A stretch of 64,000 nt of DNA from Streptomyces bikiniensis (GTDB lineage Bacteria > Actinomycetota > Actinomycetes > Streptomycetales > Streptomycetaceae). A program made the position numbers and the translations under genes. Positions 1 through 7,794 of the stretch are shown piece after piece. The notes beneath the pieces were generated by a model. It worked only from the letters and a program-made list of their open reading frames with translations, did no database searches and was not told the DNA's origin. The stretch's first letter is position 1. Each line of letters opens with the position of its first letter. The stretch is taken from NCBI GenBank assembly GCA_000716465.1, contig JNWL01000031.1, positions 1 to 64,000 on the forward strand, in the 5' to 3' direction.

Positions 1-44
1 AGCGTACGGGGGAGGGGTGGGCGCGGGGACGGCGGGGCCCCGAG

Positions 45-72
45 GGGCCCGGTCCCCGCGGGGACCGGCCGG
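45..72 (-). terminator. GC-rich terminator hairpin
   Basis: A perfect 20-base palindrome at 49-68 (CCGGTCCCC, then GC, then GGGGACCGG) lies just past the stop codon of the minus-strand DUF4190 gene. There is no T-tract, as is usual for streptomycete hairpin terminators. It most likely ends that transcript. Confidence 0.6.
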
Positions 73-73
73 G

Positions 74-823
74 TCAGCCGAGCTTCAGCTCCCACTGCGA
101 GGCGTTGTAGTCGAAGCCGGGGTTCACCTCGACCGTCAGGTTCTTGGCGTCCTTGGGGACGTCGAAGGCGACGGTGAGGGTGGCCTTCTTGCCGGGCAGG
201 ACGGTGCCCTGGAAGCCCGCGCCGACCTTCTCGTCGAAGATCTGCTCGGCCGCGACGCCGTTCGTCCCGGCGCGCCCGGTCAGCGTGACGAGGGTGGCGT
301 CGAACTTCTTCTTGCCGCCGTTCTCGACGACGACGGTGACCTGGTACGCCTTGTTGCCCTCGGTGTGTCCGGCCGCGAACTCGCTGGGCTTGTACGCCTT
401 CGGGTCCGAGACCGTGACCTTGAGGTCGTCGTCGTAGACCGAGGTGTCGCCGTCCGCCAGGTTCTTGGCCGCCGGGTCCTTGGGCGCGGTCTCCTTGATG
501 GCCTTGTCGATCTCGTCGACCGCGTCGCTGACGGCCGTGAACGTGATGACCGCGCCGACGACCGAGAGGACCAGGGCCGCGAGGCCGAGGAGCGCGCCGG
601 TGAGCGCCATTCCCTTGTTGTCCGCCTCGCCGCGCTTCACGCGCCCCTTGCCGACGAGCCCGAGGACCAGGGCGATCAGGCCCAGGATGCCCGCCAGCCA
701 GAAGAGGAGCGGCACGATGCCGGAGAGCGTGCCGATGATGCCGAGGATCAGGGCCGCGGTGCCGAGACCGTTGCGCATGGCCCGGTGCGGGGCGGCAGGC
801 GGGACCTGGGTGCCGTATGACAT
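74..823 (-). CDS. DUF4190/DUF4352-type membrane protein
   Basis: A 249-residue protein with a short cytoplasmic N-terminus, then about three hydrophobic helices (residues 20-58 and 72-100) in the arrangement of DUF4190 proteins. An extracytoplasmic beta-rich domain (about 125-249) follows and resembles DUF4352/immunoglobulin-like domains; it contains a run reading YQVTVVVENGGKKKF. Such proteins are common in Streptomyces and their role is unknown; a surface-exposed, membrane-anchored domain is the safe inference. The ATG at 823 is supported by a GGAGGA element just upstream. A strong promoter on the same strand lies about 45 bases upstream, and the gene is divergent from the methyltransferase gene. 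Membrane topology is clear; function is not. Confidence 0.85.
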   Translation of the reverse strand: MSYGTQVPPAAPHRAMRNGLGTAALILGIIGTLSGIVPLLFWLAGILGLIALVLGLVGKGRVKRGEADNKGMALTGALLGLAALVLSVVGAVITFTAVSDAVDEIDKAIKETAPKDPAAKNLADGDTSVYDDDLKVTVSDPKAYKPSEFAAGHTEGNKAYQVTVVVENGGKKKFDATLVTLTGRAGTNGVAAEQIFDEKVGAGFQGTVLPGKKATLTVAFDVPKDAKNLTVEVNPGFDYNASQWELKLG

Positions 824-868
824 GGGTGTGTCCTCCCGGACATTGAAGATGTCTGGTGCGATGGATCA

Positions 869-909
869 ATCACAACAGAGCTTGTGAACCGAGTCAACAC
901 GGTTCACAA
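869..909 (-). promoter_or_regulatory. Promoter with overlapping perfect inverted repeat
   Basis: On the minus strand a TTGACT -35 (897-892) and TGTGAT -10 (874-869) are separated by 17 bases, a good housekeeping-sigma promoter for the DUF4190 gene. A perfect inverted repeat, TTGTGAACCG at 882-891 and CGGTTCACAA at 900-909, spans the -35. This is what a repressor operator looks like. The half-site resembles Rex sites, but the 8-base gap is too wide for a standard Rex operator. The regulator is unidentified. Confidence 0.6.
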
Positions 910-1012
910 AAAAGAGATCGGGTCACGCTGTGAAGTGGTGTCGCGCAGTCCCGTCGGTAGGATGGGTGACACACGAGAGTCGCCAGCGGGCCAGCCAGGG
1001 GAGACGGGTCAG

Positions 1013-3190
1013 ATGCCGGAGAACGCAGCGGACGCCGGTGCGGCGGAGAAGAACGCGGACACCCCCGCCACGGAGACCGCCCCCGCCACGGAGACCACCG
1101 CCGCCGAGGCCGCCCCCGCCGAGGCCGCCCCCGCCGAGGTCACCGCCGCCGGGATCGCCCGGCTCGCCGGGGTCGGCCGGGCCGCCGTCAGCAACTGGCG
1201 CCGCCGTCACGCCGACTTCCCCAAACCCGTCGGCGGCACGGAGAGCAGCCCCTCCTTCGCCCTCGCCGAGGTCGAGGAATGGCTCCGCGCCCAGGGCAAA
1301 CTGGCCGAGGTCCCGCTCAGGGAGCGCGTCTGGCAGCAGGTCGCGGGTCACCCGGCCGGCGCCGTCACCGCCCTCGTCCACGCCGGCTGCGCCCTCCTCC
1401 TCGTACGGGACCGGTCGGCGGCCTGGCCCTCGCTCGCCGCCCTCCCCGACGAGCGGCTGACGGAGGTGCTGCCGGTCGCCCTGGAGGAGACGCTGACCGA
1501 GCGCCTCGGCCCCGGGCGGGCCGTCCTCACCCCCACCTCGGGCGCGCTCGCCGTCTCCCTGCCGCTCCTGCGCGGGGCCGCCGAGCTCGCGGCCGACACC
1601 GGCGCGCGCCAGGCCTTCGAGTTCCTGCTCGGCCGCCACCTCGACGCCAACCCGCGCCAGTACACGCTCACCCCGCCCGGGCCCGCCGCCCTCATGGCGG
1701 CGCTCGCGGCCCCCGCGCCCGCCGGCGAGGGCGCCGCCCCGCTCACCGTCCTCGACCCGGCCTGCGGCACCGGCGGGCTGCTCGGCGCGGTCGAGCGCCC
1801 CGGCGCCGTCTGCGGCCAGGACGCCGACCCCGACCTCGCCGCCCTCACCGCCCTGCGCCTGGCCCTCGCGGCCGACGCCGACATCCGGGTCAGGTCCGGG
1901 GACAGCCTGCGCGCCGACGCCTTCCCGGCGCTCGCGGCCGACGCCGTCCTGTGCCACCCGCCGTTCAACGAGCGCAACTGGGGCCACGAGGAACTGGCCT
2001 ACGACCCGCGCTGGGAGTACGGCTTCCCGGCCCGCACGGAGTCCGAACTGGCCTGGGTGCAGCACGCCCTGGCCCGCCTCCGCCCCGGCGGCACCGCCGT
2101 CCTCCTCATGCCGCCCGCCGCCGCCTCCCGCCGCTCCGGCCGCCGCATCCGCGCCGACCTGCTCCGCCGGGGCGCCCTGCGCGCGGTCGTCGCCCTCCCG
2201 GCCGGCGCCGCGCCCCCGTACGGCATCCCGCTCCACCTCTGGGTGCTGCGCAAGCCCGTCCCGGGCGGCCGGCCCCCCGCCGAACTCCTCCTCGTGGACA
2301 CCGCGTCCGAGCACGCGGGCCCGGGCCGGGAGGGCCGCGACCGGCTCGACTGGCCGGCCGTCCACACCGCCGTACTGGACGCCTGGGCGCCCTTCGACCG
2401 GGACGGGACCCTCGCCGGGACGCCGGGCGCGAGCCGTTCCGTCCCCGTCATCGAACTCCTCGACGACGACGTCGACCTCGCCCCCGCCCGCCACCTGCCG
2501 CCCCCGGCCGCCGCCGGAGGCGCGGCCCAGCTCGCCGGGGTGCGCGAGCGCCTGACGGAGACCCTGCGCCGCACCCGCGAGCTGACCCCGCCCCCGGTCA
2601 CCGACCCGCCCGCCGCCGGGGCCGGCCGGCCCACCACCACCGTCGGCGAACTGGCCCGCGCCGGGGCCCTGGTGCTGCGCGCGGGCGGCGCGGGCACCGC
2701 CCCCGCCGCCGCCCCCGTCGCCGTCCTCACCGACCACGACGTGTTCGCCGCCCAGCCGCCCTCCGGCACGCTGCCCGACGGCCCGCCCGAGGACCCGGTC
2801 CTGCTGGCCGCCGGGGACGTCGTCGTCCCGGTCCTCGGCGGCGGGGCGGCCGTCCGGGTCGTGGACGCCACCGCCGAGGGCGCCGCCCTCGGCCGCAACC
2901 TCCAGCTCCTGCGCCCCGACCCGGCGGCCCTCGACCCCTGGTTCCTGGCCGGTTTCCTGCGGGCCACCGCCAACACCCGGCAGGCCAGCAGCTACGCCTC
3001 CACCGCGACCCGCCTCGACGTCCGCCGCCTCCAGCTGCCGCGCCTGCCCCTGGCCGAACAGCGCCGCTTCGGCGAGCGGTTCCGCGCCCTCGCCGCCTTC
3101 GAGGAGTCCCTGCGGCAGGCCTCCCGCCTCGGGGACCAGCTGGTCCAGGGCCTGTACGACGGCCTGGCGGACGGCTCCGTGGCCCCCTGA
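1013..3190 (+). CDS. HTH / N6-adenine DNA methyltransferase / specificity-like fusion
   Basis: A 725-residue protein. Residues 1-42 are a low-complexity Ala/Pro/Glu tail. Residues 43-97 form a MerR/excisionase-like helix-turn-helix (IARLAGVGRAAVSNWRRR). The central part is a type I M-subunit-like methyltransferase: S-adenosylmethionine motif I DPACGTGG begins at residue 248, and motif IV reads CHPPF with His at 315 where the family has N/D-P-P-Y/F. The C-terminal ~180 residues look like half of an HsdS target-recognition protein (LDPWFLAGFLR, then RLQLPRLPLAEQRRFGE). No restriction subunit is adjacent. The ATG at 1013 follows GGGGAGA and lies about 50 bases past a TAGGAT -10 at 958-963, which argues against the upstream in-frame starts at 884 and 962. 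It may be an orphan methylase or a DNA-binding regulator derived from one. Confidence 0.85.
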   Translation: MPENAADAGAAEKNADTPATETAPATETTAAEAAPAEAAPAEVTAAGIARLAGVGRAAVSNWRRRHADFPKPVGGTESSPSFALAEVEEWLRAQGKLAEVPLRERVWQQVAGHPAGAVTALVHAGCALLLVRDRSAAWPSLAALPDERLTEVLPVALEETLTERLGPGRAVLTPTSGALAVSLPLLRGAAELAADTGARQAFEFLLGRHLDANPRQYTLTPPGPAALMAALAAPAPAGEGAAPLTVLDPACGTGGLLGAVERPGAVCGQDADPDLAALTALRLALAADADIRVRSGDSLRADAFPALAADAVLCHPPFNERNWGHEELAYDPRWEYGFPARTESELAWVQHALARLRPGGTAVLLMPPAAASRRSGRRIRADLLRRGALRAVVALPAGAAPPYGIPLHLWVLRKPVPGGRPPAELLLVDTASEHAGPGREGRDRLDWPAVHTAVLDAWAPFDRDGTLAGTPGASRSVPVIELLDDDVDLAPARHLPPPAAAGGAAQLAGVRERLTETLRRTRELTPPPVTDPPAAGAGRPTTTVGELARAGALVLRAGGAGTAPAAAPVAVLTDHDVFAAQPPSGTLPDGPPEDPVLLAAGDVVVPVLGGGAAVRVVDATAEGAALGRNLQLLRPDPAALDPWFLAGFLRATANTRQASSYASTATRLDVRRLQLPRLPLAEQRRFGERFRALAAFEESLRQASRLGDQLVQGLYDGLADGSVAP

Positions 3191-3215
3191 CGGCGCCTCC
3201 GCTCCTCATCTCTTC

Positions 3216-3248
3216 GACAACGGTTCCGGGTATCCCGGAACCGTTGTC
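3216..3248. promoter_or_regulatory. Perfect 15-3-15 inverted repeat
   Basis: GACAACGGTTCCGGG, a TAT loop, then its exact complement. It lies 26 bases after the methyltransferase stop and 57 before the next gene. A GTATAC-like -10 follows at 3258, so the repeat would cover the -35 of the membrane protein/kinase operon; the right arm contains GGAACC, an ECF-sigma-like -35. It could be an operator, a terminator for the upstream gene, or both. Confidence 0.5.
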
Positions 3249-3304
3249 CGTATGGGTGTATACGCTCGTCCTCGCACCCCATCCGTCCGAGCAGGAGCAG
3301 CAGG

Positions 3305-3955
3305 ATGTACGGCCCCACGCAGGTCCCGCAGGTTCCGCGGCCGCCCGGGAGTTCCCTCTCCGGTGGCCGGATCGCGCTGCTCGTCCTCTTCTGTCTCCTC
3401 GCACTGCTCAGCTGCGGCTTCCTGTCCTGGGCCCCGCTGATCCGGCTCGCGTGCGTCACCCGCAGGGCGCGCGACTGGGTGGTGTGCGGCGTGCTGTTCG
3501 CGGTGTCGGCCGGACTGTTCTCGTACGCGGCGGCCACCGGCGACAAGGAGACCGGCACCGCCGAGTCCTTCATCGCGGTCGGCGTGATGGTGTCCCTGGT
3601 GGCGGGCTCGATCGCGTACTACCTGTTCGGAGAGATCCGCCACGCGGAGCGGCAGCGCACCGCGCGCGCGTACGGCCCGGTCGGGTACACGTACGGGAGC
3701 AGCGGCGGTGCCGCGACCGTCCCGGGCGCGGACGTGCGCCCGAACCCGTACATCGGCCCCGCCGCGCACACGCCCGCCCCGCACACGCCCGTCGGCCCGG
3801 CGCCCGCCGTGCCGGTCGTGCCCGGCCCCGCCACCCCCGTGCCCCAGCCGCCCGGCCCCCGCATCGACCAGGTCCGCGCCGAGCTGGACGAGCTGAGCGA
3901 CCTGCTGCGCAACAGGGACGCGGGCGAGTCCCGGGACGGCGGCGGCGCCCGGTGA
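3305..3955 (+). CDS. Four-helix membrane protein with Pro-rich tail, kinase partner
   Basis: A 216-residue membrane protein. Hydrophobic segments at about 22-45, 58-78 and 88-112 are followed by a Pro/Ala-rich tail (about 130-185). A short acidic helix at the end (IDQVRAELDELSDLLRNRD) could be a coiled coil. The ATG at 3305 follows AGGAGCAGCAGG. Its stop overlaps the start of the Ser/Thr kinase by four bases (GTGA), so the two are almost certainly co-translated. The tail and coiled coil may be a docking or phosphorylation region for that kinase; this is inferred from context only. I do not recognise a named family. Confidence 0.8.
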   Translation: MYGPTQVPQVPRPPGSSLSGGRIALLVLFCLLALLSCGFLSWAPLIRLACVTRRARDWVVCGVLFAVSAGLFSYAAATGDKETGTAESFIAVGVMVSLVAGSIAYYLFGEIRHAERQRTARAYGPVGYTYGSSGGAATVPGADVRPNPYIGPAAHTPAPHTPVGPAPAVPVVPGPATPVPQPPGPRIDQVRAELDELSDLLRNRDAGESRDGGGAR

Positions 3956-5562
3956 ACGGACGGGTCGTCGGCGGGCGTTACGAGCTCGCCACCGTCGTCG
4001 GCCAGGGCGGCATGGGCCAGGTCTGGACGGCGTACGACGGACGCCTCGACCGCCGGGTCGCGGTGAAGCTGCTGCGGCCGGCCGGCATGAACGGACAGGC
4101 CTCCTCCGCCGACGAGCTGCGCCGCCGCTTCGTGCGCGAGTGCCGGGTCACCGCGCGCGTGACCCACCCCGGCCTGGTGACCGTGCACGACGCGGGCAGC
4201 GAGGGCGAGGACCTGTATCTCGTCATGCAGTACGTGGAGGGCGCGGACCTCGCCGACCACCTCGCCGAGCACGACCCGTACCCGTGGGAGTGGGCGGTCT
4301 CCGTGGCCGCGCAGCTCTGCGCGGTGCTCGCCGCCGTGCACGCGGTGCCGATCGTGCACCGCGACCTCAAGCCGCGGAACGTGATGATCCGCCCGGACGG
4401 GACGCTGACCGTCCTCGACCTCGGCGTGGCCTCCGTCCTGGACACCGACACCACCCGGCTCACGCACACCGGCTCGCCCATCGGCAGCCCGGCGTACATG
4501 GCGCCGGAGCAGGCCATGGGCGGCGCCGTCGGCCCGGCCACCGACCTGTACGCGCTCGGCGTCCTGCTCCACGAACTCCTCAGCGGGAACGTGCCGTTCT
4601 CCGGCTCGACCGCGCTCGGCGTGCTGCACCGGCACCTGTACGACCCGCCCACCCCGCTCCGGCAGCTGCGCCCCGAGGTCCCCGAGCCGCTGGAGGCGCT
4701 GGTCCTCCGGCTCCTCGCCAAGGACCCCCGGGACCGGCCGGACGGCGCGCACGAGGTGTACGAGCACCTGCTGCCGCTGCTGCCCGCGCGCGGCGCCCCG
4801 GCGGGCCCGATGGACCCGACCCGGCCGTTCCTGCGCCCGCACGCGCCCTGGCCGGACCGCGCGCAGGCCCCGGCGGGCCCGGTGCGCCCGGTCCCGGTCC
4901 CTCCCGTGCCCACGCCGCCCGTCCCGGTCCCGCCCGTACCCGCGCACGCCCCGACCCCGGTCCCGCAGGCCGACCCCCGGGTGTACGCGCAGCCGGGGCC
5001 GTTCGCGCGCCCGGACGTCGCCGCCGCCGTGGACGAGGTCAAGCGGCTGCTCGCGGAGGGCTCGCTGACCCAGGCCGTGGACGTCCTCGGCGGAATCCTG
5101 CCCGCGGCCGAGGCCGAGCACGGGGAGCGGTCGCCCGTCGTCCGCATCCTGCGCAAGCAGTACGCGTCGACGCTGATGGACGACGGCCAGTACCGGCGCG
5201 CCCTGCCGGAGCTGCGCCGCCTCGCGGCGGACCGCCAGGCGGAGGCGGGCCCGGCGGACCCCCAGACCCTCCAGTTCCGCTACGACGCGGCGCTGTGCCT
5301 GGAGCAGCTGGGGGAGACGGCGGCCGCGCTCGCGGAGTTCCGGTCGGTCCTGCCGTACTACGAGCGGGAGCCCGCCCGGGCCTTCGACATCCGGCAGCGG
5401 ATCGGACTGCTGCTCCTGGCGGCGGGCGAGCACACGGCCGGCCGGGACCAGCTCCAGCGGCTGCTGTTCGACGCGGAGCGCACGTACGGCCCGTACCACC
5501 CGCTCCCGGCGGAGCTGCGCAGGGCGCTGGACCACCAGCGGATGATGGGCCCGCGCCCCTGA
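3952..5562 (+). CDS. Hanks-type Ser/Thr protein kinase with TPR-like C-terminus
   Basis: A 536-residue soluble kinase. The glycine-rich loop GQGGMGQVW (17-25), ATP-binding Lys39 in VAVKLL, catalytic loop HRDLKPRN (Asp138), LDLG in place of DFG, and GSPAYMAPEQ activation segment all point to an active PknB-class kinase. A Pro-rich linker (about 285-340) leads to a helical region with tetratricopeptide-like repeats (about 350-530). There is no transmembrane helix and no PASTA domain, so it is probably cytoplasmic and may reach the membrane through the upstream protein. The GTG start at 3952 overlaps the preceding stop. A hairpin with a T-tract follows the gene. Substrates are unknown. Confidence 0.92.
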   Translation: MNGRVVGGRYELATVVGQGGMGQVWTAYDGRLDRRVAVKLLRPAGMNGQASSADELRRRFVRECRVTARVTHPGLVTVHDAGSEGEDLYLVMQYVEGADLADHLAEHDPYPWEWAVSVAAQLCAVLAAVHAVPIVHRDLKPRNVMIRPDGTLTVLDLGVASVLDTDTTRLTHTGSPIGSPAYMAPEQAMGGAVGPATDLYALGVLLHELLSGNVPFSGSTALGVLHRHLYDPPTPLRQLRPEVPEPLEALVLRLLAKDPRDRPDGAHEVYEHLLPLLPARGAPAGPMDPTRPFLRPHAPWPDRAQAPAGPVRPVPVPPVPTPPVPVPPVPAHAPTPVPQADPRVYAQPGPFARPDVAAAVDEVKRLLAEGSLTQAVDVLGGILPAAEAEHGERSPVVRILRKQYASTLMDDGQYRRALPELRRLAADRQAEAGPADPQTLQFRYDAALCLEQLGETAAALAEFRSVLPYYEREPARAFDIRQRIGLLLLAAGEHTAGRDQLQRLLFDAERTYGPYHPLPAELRRALDHQRMMGPRP

Positions 5563-5627
5563 CGGGGGCCTCCGGCAACGGAACGGCGTCCCTGACGGGA
5601 CGACAGGATCACGACTCGGCAAATGAT

Positions 5628-5664
5628 CGGCAAGTGGATCTTCGTGATCCTTTTTGCCGTTTTT
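5628..5664 (+). terminator. Intrinsic terminator with T-tract
   Basis: Arms CGGCAA (5628-5633) and TTGCCG (5654-5659) enclose an inner GGATC/GATCC stem and are followed by TTTTT at 5660-5664. A hairpin plus U-tract is uncommon in streptomycetes and marks the end of the kinase operon. Confidence 0.75.
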
Positions 5665-5716
5665 GATACATGTAACGTTCGCGTCTGATCATGTCCATAC
5701 CCGCAAGGAATCCTTC

Positions 5717-6097
5717 ATGACGACGCCGCCCGCGCCCTTCCCTTCCGAGCAGCAGCCCGCCCCCGCGAAGAAGGGTTCCGGGATCCTCAAGAAGATCGGC
5801 GGTGTCGTCGTCGCGATCGCCGTCGCGATAGCCGTGAAGCTGGGCCTCCCGCACCTCACCGGCGACGCCCCGGTGCACGCCAAGGCCGGCGAGTGCGTCA
5901 CGGTCACCGGTCCGGACAACGACCCGAAGGTCGACACCGTCGACTGCTCCTCCGGCAAGGCCGACCTCTTCAAGGTCGTCAAGGTCATCGACGACACCTT
6001 CGACGTGAACAAGTGCGGCGAGGAGCTGTCGGCGCTCGCGCAGCAGCTCGACTCGGACAAGTTCGTCCTCTGCATGGAAGAGGTCGCCGCGAAGTAG
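5717..6097 (+). CDS. LppU/SCO3897-like small membrane-anchored protein
   Basis: A 126-residue protein with a Pro/Lys-rich N-terminus, one membrane helix (about 27-45: IGGVVVAIAVAIAV) and an exported domain of about 80 residues. The exported domain has the pattern AGECVTV...VDCSS...CGEE...CMEE, four cysteines likely to form two disulfides. This matches the LppU/SCO3897 family as I know it; the function is unknown. The ATG at 5717 follows AAGGAA. It stands alone between two terminators, so it is monocistronic. Confidence 0.8.
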   Translation: MTTPPAPFPSEQQPAPAKKGSGILKKIGGVVVAIAVAIAVKLGLPHLTGDAPVHAKAGECVTVTGPDNDPKVDTVDCSSGKADLFKVVKVIDDTFDVNKCGEELSALAQQLDSDKFVLCMEEVAAK

Positions 6098-6115
6098 GCG
6101 CGCGTACTCCTCGAA

Positions 6116-6148
6116 AAGGGCCGGAACCCGTGACGGGTTCCGGCCCTT
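6116..6148 (+). terminator. 15-bp stem terminator
   Basis: Perfect inverted repeat: AAGGGCCGGAACCCG, loop TGA, then its complement ending in CCCTT and TC. It follows the LppU-like gene by 18 bases. Confidence 0.8.
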
Positions 6149-6192
6149 CTCGCGTTCCGCCCTCGTGCGAACGCGCGGGTAGCGTGGACCCG

Positions 6193-6594
6193 GTGGAGAA
6201 CGAAGAGACCGCGACGAGCGGACCGACGAAGCCCGAGGTCGTCCTTCCGGAGGGCGACGCCCCCGCCGAGCTGACGACCCGGGACCTCGTCGTCGGGGAC
6301 GGGGCCGAGGCGAAGCCGGGCGGGGTCGTACGCATCCATTACGTCGGCGTCACCTTCGCCACCGGGAAGGAGTTCGACTCCTCCTGGGAGCGCGACGAGC
6401 CCTTCAAGTTCGCCGTGGGCGGCGGCCGGGCCGTCAAGGGCCTGGACCGGGGGATCAGGGGGATGAGGGTCGGCGGCCGGCGCGAGATCGTCGTCCCCCC
6501 GCGCCTCGGCTACGGCAAGCAGTCGCCCTCACCGCTGATCCCGGCCCACTCGACCCTCGTCTTCGTGGTGGACCTGCTCTCCGCCACGACCTGA
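6193..6594 (+). CDS. FKBP-type peptidyl-prolyl cis-trans isomerase
   Basis: A 133-residue cytoplasmic FKBP that speeds prolyl isomerisation during protein folding. The catalytic domain spans about 30-133, with VRIHYVGVTFATGKEFDSSW, a GGGRAVKGLDRGIRGMRVGGRR segment, and the closing IPAHSTLVFVVDLL. Length and motifs fit the minimal single-domain family; there is no signal peptide or lipobox. The start is uncertain: GTG at 6193 is used here, and the in-frame GTG at 6184 would add three residues; neither has a strong ribosome-binding site. It ends three bases before the convergent DUF397 gene. Confidence 0.9.
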   Translation: MENEETATSGPTKPEVVLPEGDAPAELTTRDLVVGDGAEAKPGGVVRIHYVGVTFATGKEFDSSWERDEPFKFAVGGGRAVKGLDRGIRGMRVGGRREIVVPPRLGYGKQSPSPLIPAHSTLVFVVDLLSATT

Positions 6595-6597
6595 GCC

Positions 6598-6795
6598 TCA
6601 GCCCCCGGGCTTCACCCCGTCCACGAAGGACGCCCAGGCGCCGACCCCGAAGACGAGAACGGGCCCGTCCGGGACCTTGCTGTCGCGGACGGGGACGAGG
6701 GGGAGGTTGTCGGCGACCTCCAGGCACTCGCCGCCGTCCTCGTTGCTGTAGGAGCTCTTGCGCCACGTGACGGTGCTCAGGTCGACGGCTCGCAC
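6598..6795 (-). CDS. DUF397 protein
   Basis: A 65-residue DUF397 protein (TWRKSSYSNEDGGECLEVAD, then VPVRDSKVPDGPVLVF). These small proteins are nearly always encoded next to WhiJ/Scr1-type regulators in actinomycetes and are thought to work with them, possibly as a partner that modulates DNA binding. The first 19 bases overlap the end of the upstream regulator gene, so the pair is one transcription unit. Confidence 0.9.
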   Translation of the reverse strand: MRAVDLSTVTWRKSSYSNEDGGECLEVADNLPLVPVRDSKVPDGPVLVFGVGAWASFVDGVKPGG

Positions 6796-7619
6796 GATGC
6801 TTCCTCCAACGTCCGCATGATGAACTTTCTCGAATCGGCCGGGGAGAGGGCCAAGTCGCGGACGAAATCGTATCGAAGCTGGAGCCGGTTGACGGCGGCT
6901 GTTTCTTCAACGACCTGACCGGAGTGGGAGGTCTCCAACCAGGCCACCGTCCGGCCGTCCGTGGGCTTCAGGAACATCACGTGAGTGTTCCCGAGGGCGT
7001 ACAACCCGGCGGAGTGGAGCACCACTTGAATGGTCACGTTCCGGCGTTCACCGATTGTGATGAGGTGCTCCAACTGCTCCTGCCATTCGGCCCGGACCGG
7101 TAGCCGTGTGCGGAGCACCGTCTCCGAGATGATCGCGCGGAACGAAGGAGCGTCCTCGCCCTCCAGCAGGGCGTGCCGCCCCCATCGGGCCTCGACCTGC
7201 CGGGTCAGTTCTTCACCTTCGAAGCTGCCCCACCCCAGCACGGTGTGCGCGTACGCCTTCGTCTGGAGCAGGCCGGGCAGCAGATAGGGCGCGTAGTGCC
7301 ACAGGCTGATCGCCTCCGACTCAAGCGTCATGTACCGGCGGTACTGCTCCTTGAACTGGGTCGGGTCCGCCAGCGCCAGTTCCCACAGCGTCAGCAGCAA
7401 CCCCGGCGTCCCGTAGTACTGGTCCAACGCCTTGACGACCTCCGGGCCGCCCAGCGTCTCCCCGTTCTCCATCTTCGAGAACAGGGACCAGTCCCAGCCC
7501 ACGACATCGCCCAGTTTCCGCAGGGTCAGGCCCCGTTCGGCCCGCAGTGACCGCAGTTCCTCCGCGAACCGCTTCCTCGGCTCCTGGCTCCGGCCCGTGA
7601 CCGCCCGTCTCGCCGGCAT
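6777..7619 (-). CDS. WhiJ-like / Scr1-family XRE transcriptional regulator
   Basis: A 280-residue regulator. An N-terminal helix-turn-helix (about 18-70: LTLRKLGDVVGWDWSLFSKMENGE) precedes a long C-terminal DUF5753/Scr1 domain (about 95-275), with LLPGLLQTKAYAHTVL and YALGNTHVMFL. The family includes WhiJ, which with DUF397 and BldB-like partners controls differentiation in S. coelicolor; other members are described as antitoxin-like. The ATG at 7619 opens the protein at MPARRAVTG. It is co-transcribed with the DUF397 gene and divergent from the small gene at 7795. Which genes it controls cannot be read from sequence. Confidence 0.9.
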   Translation of the reverse strand: MPARRAVTGRSQEPRKRFAEELRSLRAERGLTLRKLGDVVGWDWSLFSKMENGETLGGPEVVKALDQYYGTPGLLLTLWELALADPTQFKEQYRRYMTLESEAISLWHYAPYLLPGLLQTKAYAHTVLGWGSFEGEELTRQVEARWGRHALLEGEDAPSFRAIISETVLRTRLPVRAEWQEQLEHLITIGERRNVTIQVVLHSAGLYALGNTHVMFLKPTDGRTVAWLETSHSGQVVEETAAVNRLQLRYDFVRDLALSPADSRKFIMRTLEEASCEPST

Positions 7620-7794
7620 GGCGCGCCCTCCCCTTGTGGAAGATGTGGAACTACCCGCGCCACCTGCAGAAGTACCGCCCGACCGCGCTCTTCGTTCCCT
7701 CGGACCGGGACATCCTCTTCTCGTACCCGGAACACGCACCGTAGTCCACCCGTGGCGCTCCGCGCAGGTGGTGGAAGGGAAGAGGAGAGGGCGC

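Noticed and set aside
1279..3951. Plus-strand open frame running through the methylase and membrane protein genes into the kinase
   Set aside because: Arg/Pro/Gly-rich, no domains; a GC-rich shadow frame. Only the part from 3952 (kinase) is real.
1013..5562. Phage growth limitation (Pgl/BREX-like) system
   Set aside because: A methylase and a kinase are neighbours, but PglZ, PglY and a Pgl-type kinase are absent, and the two are separated by a palindrome and distinct promoters.
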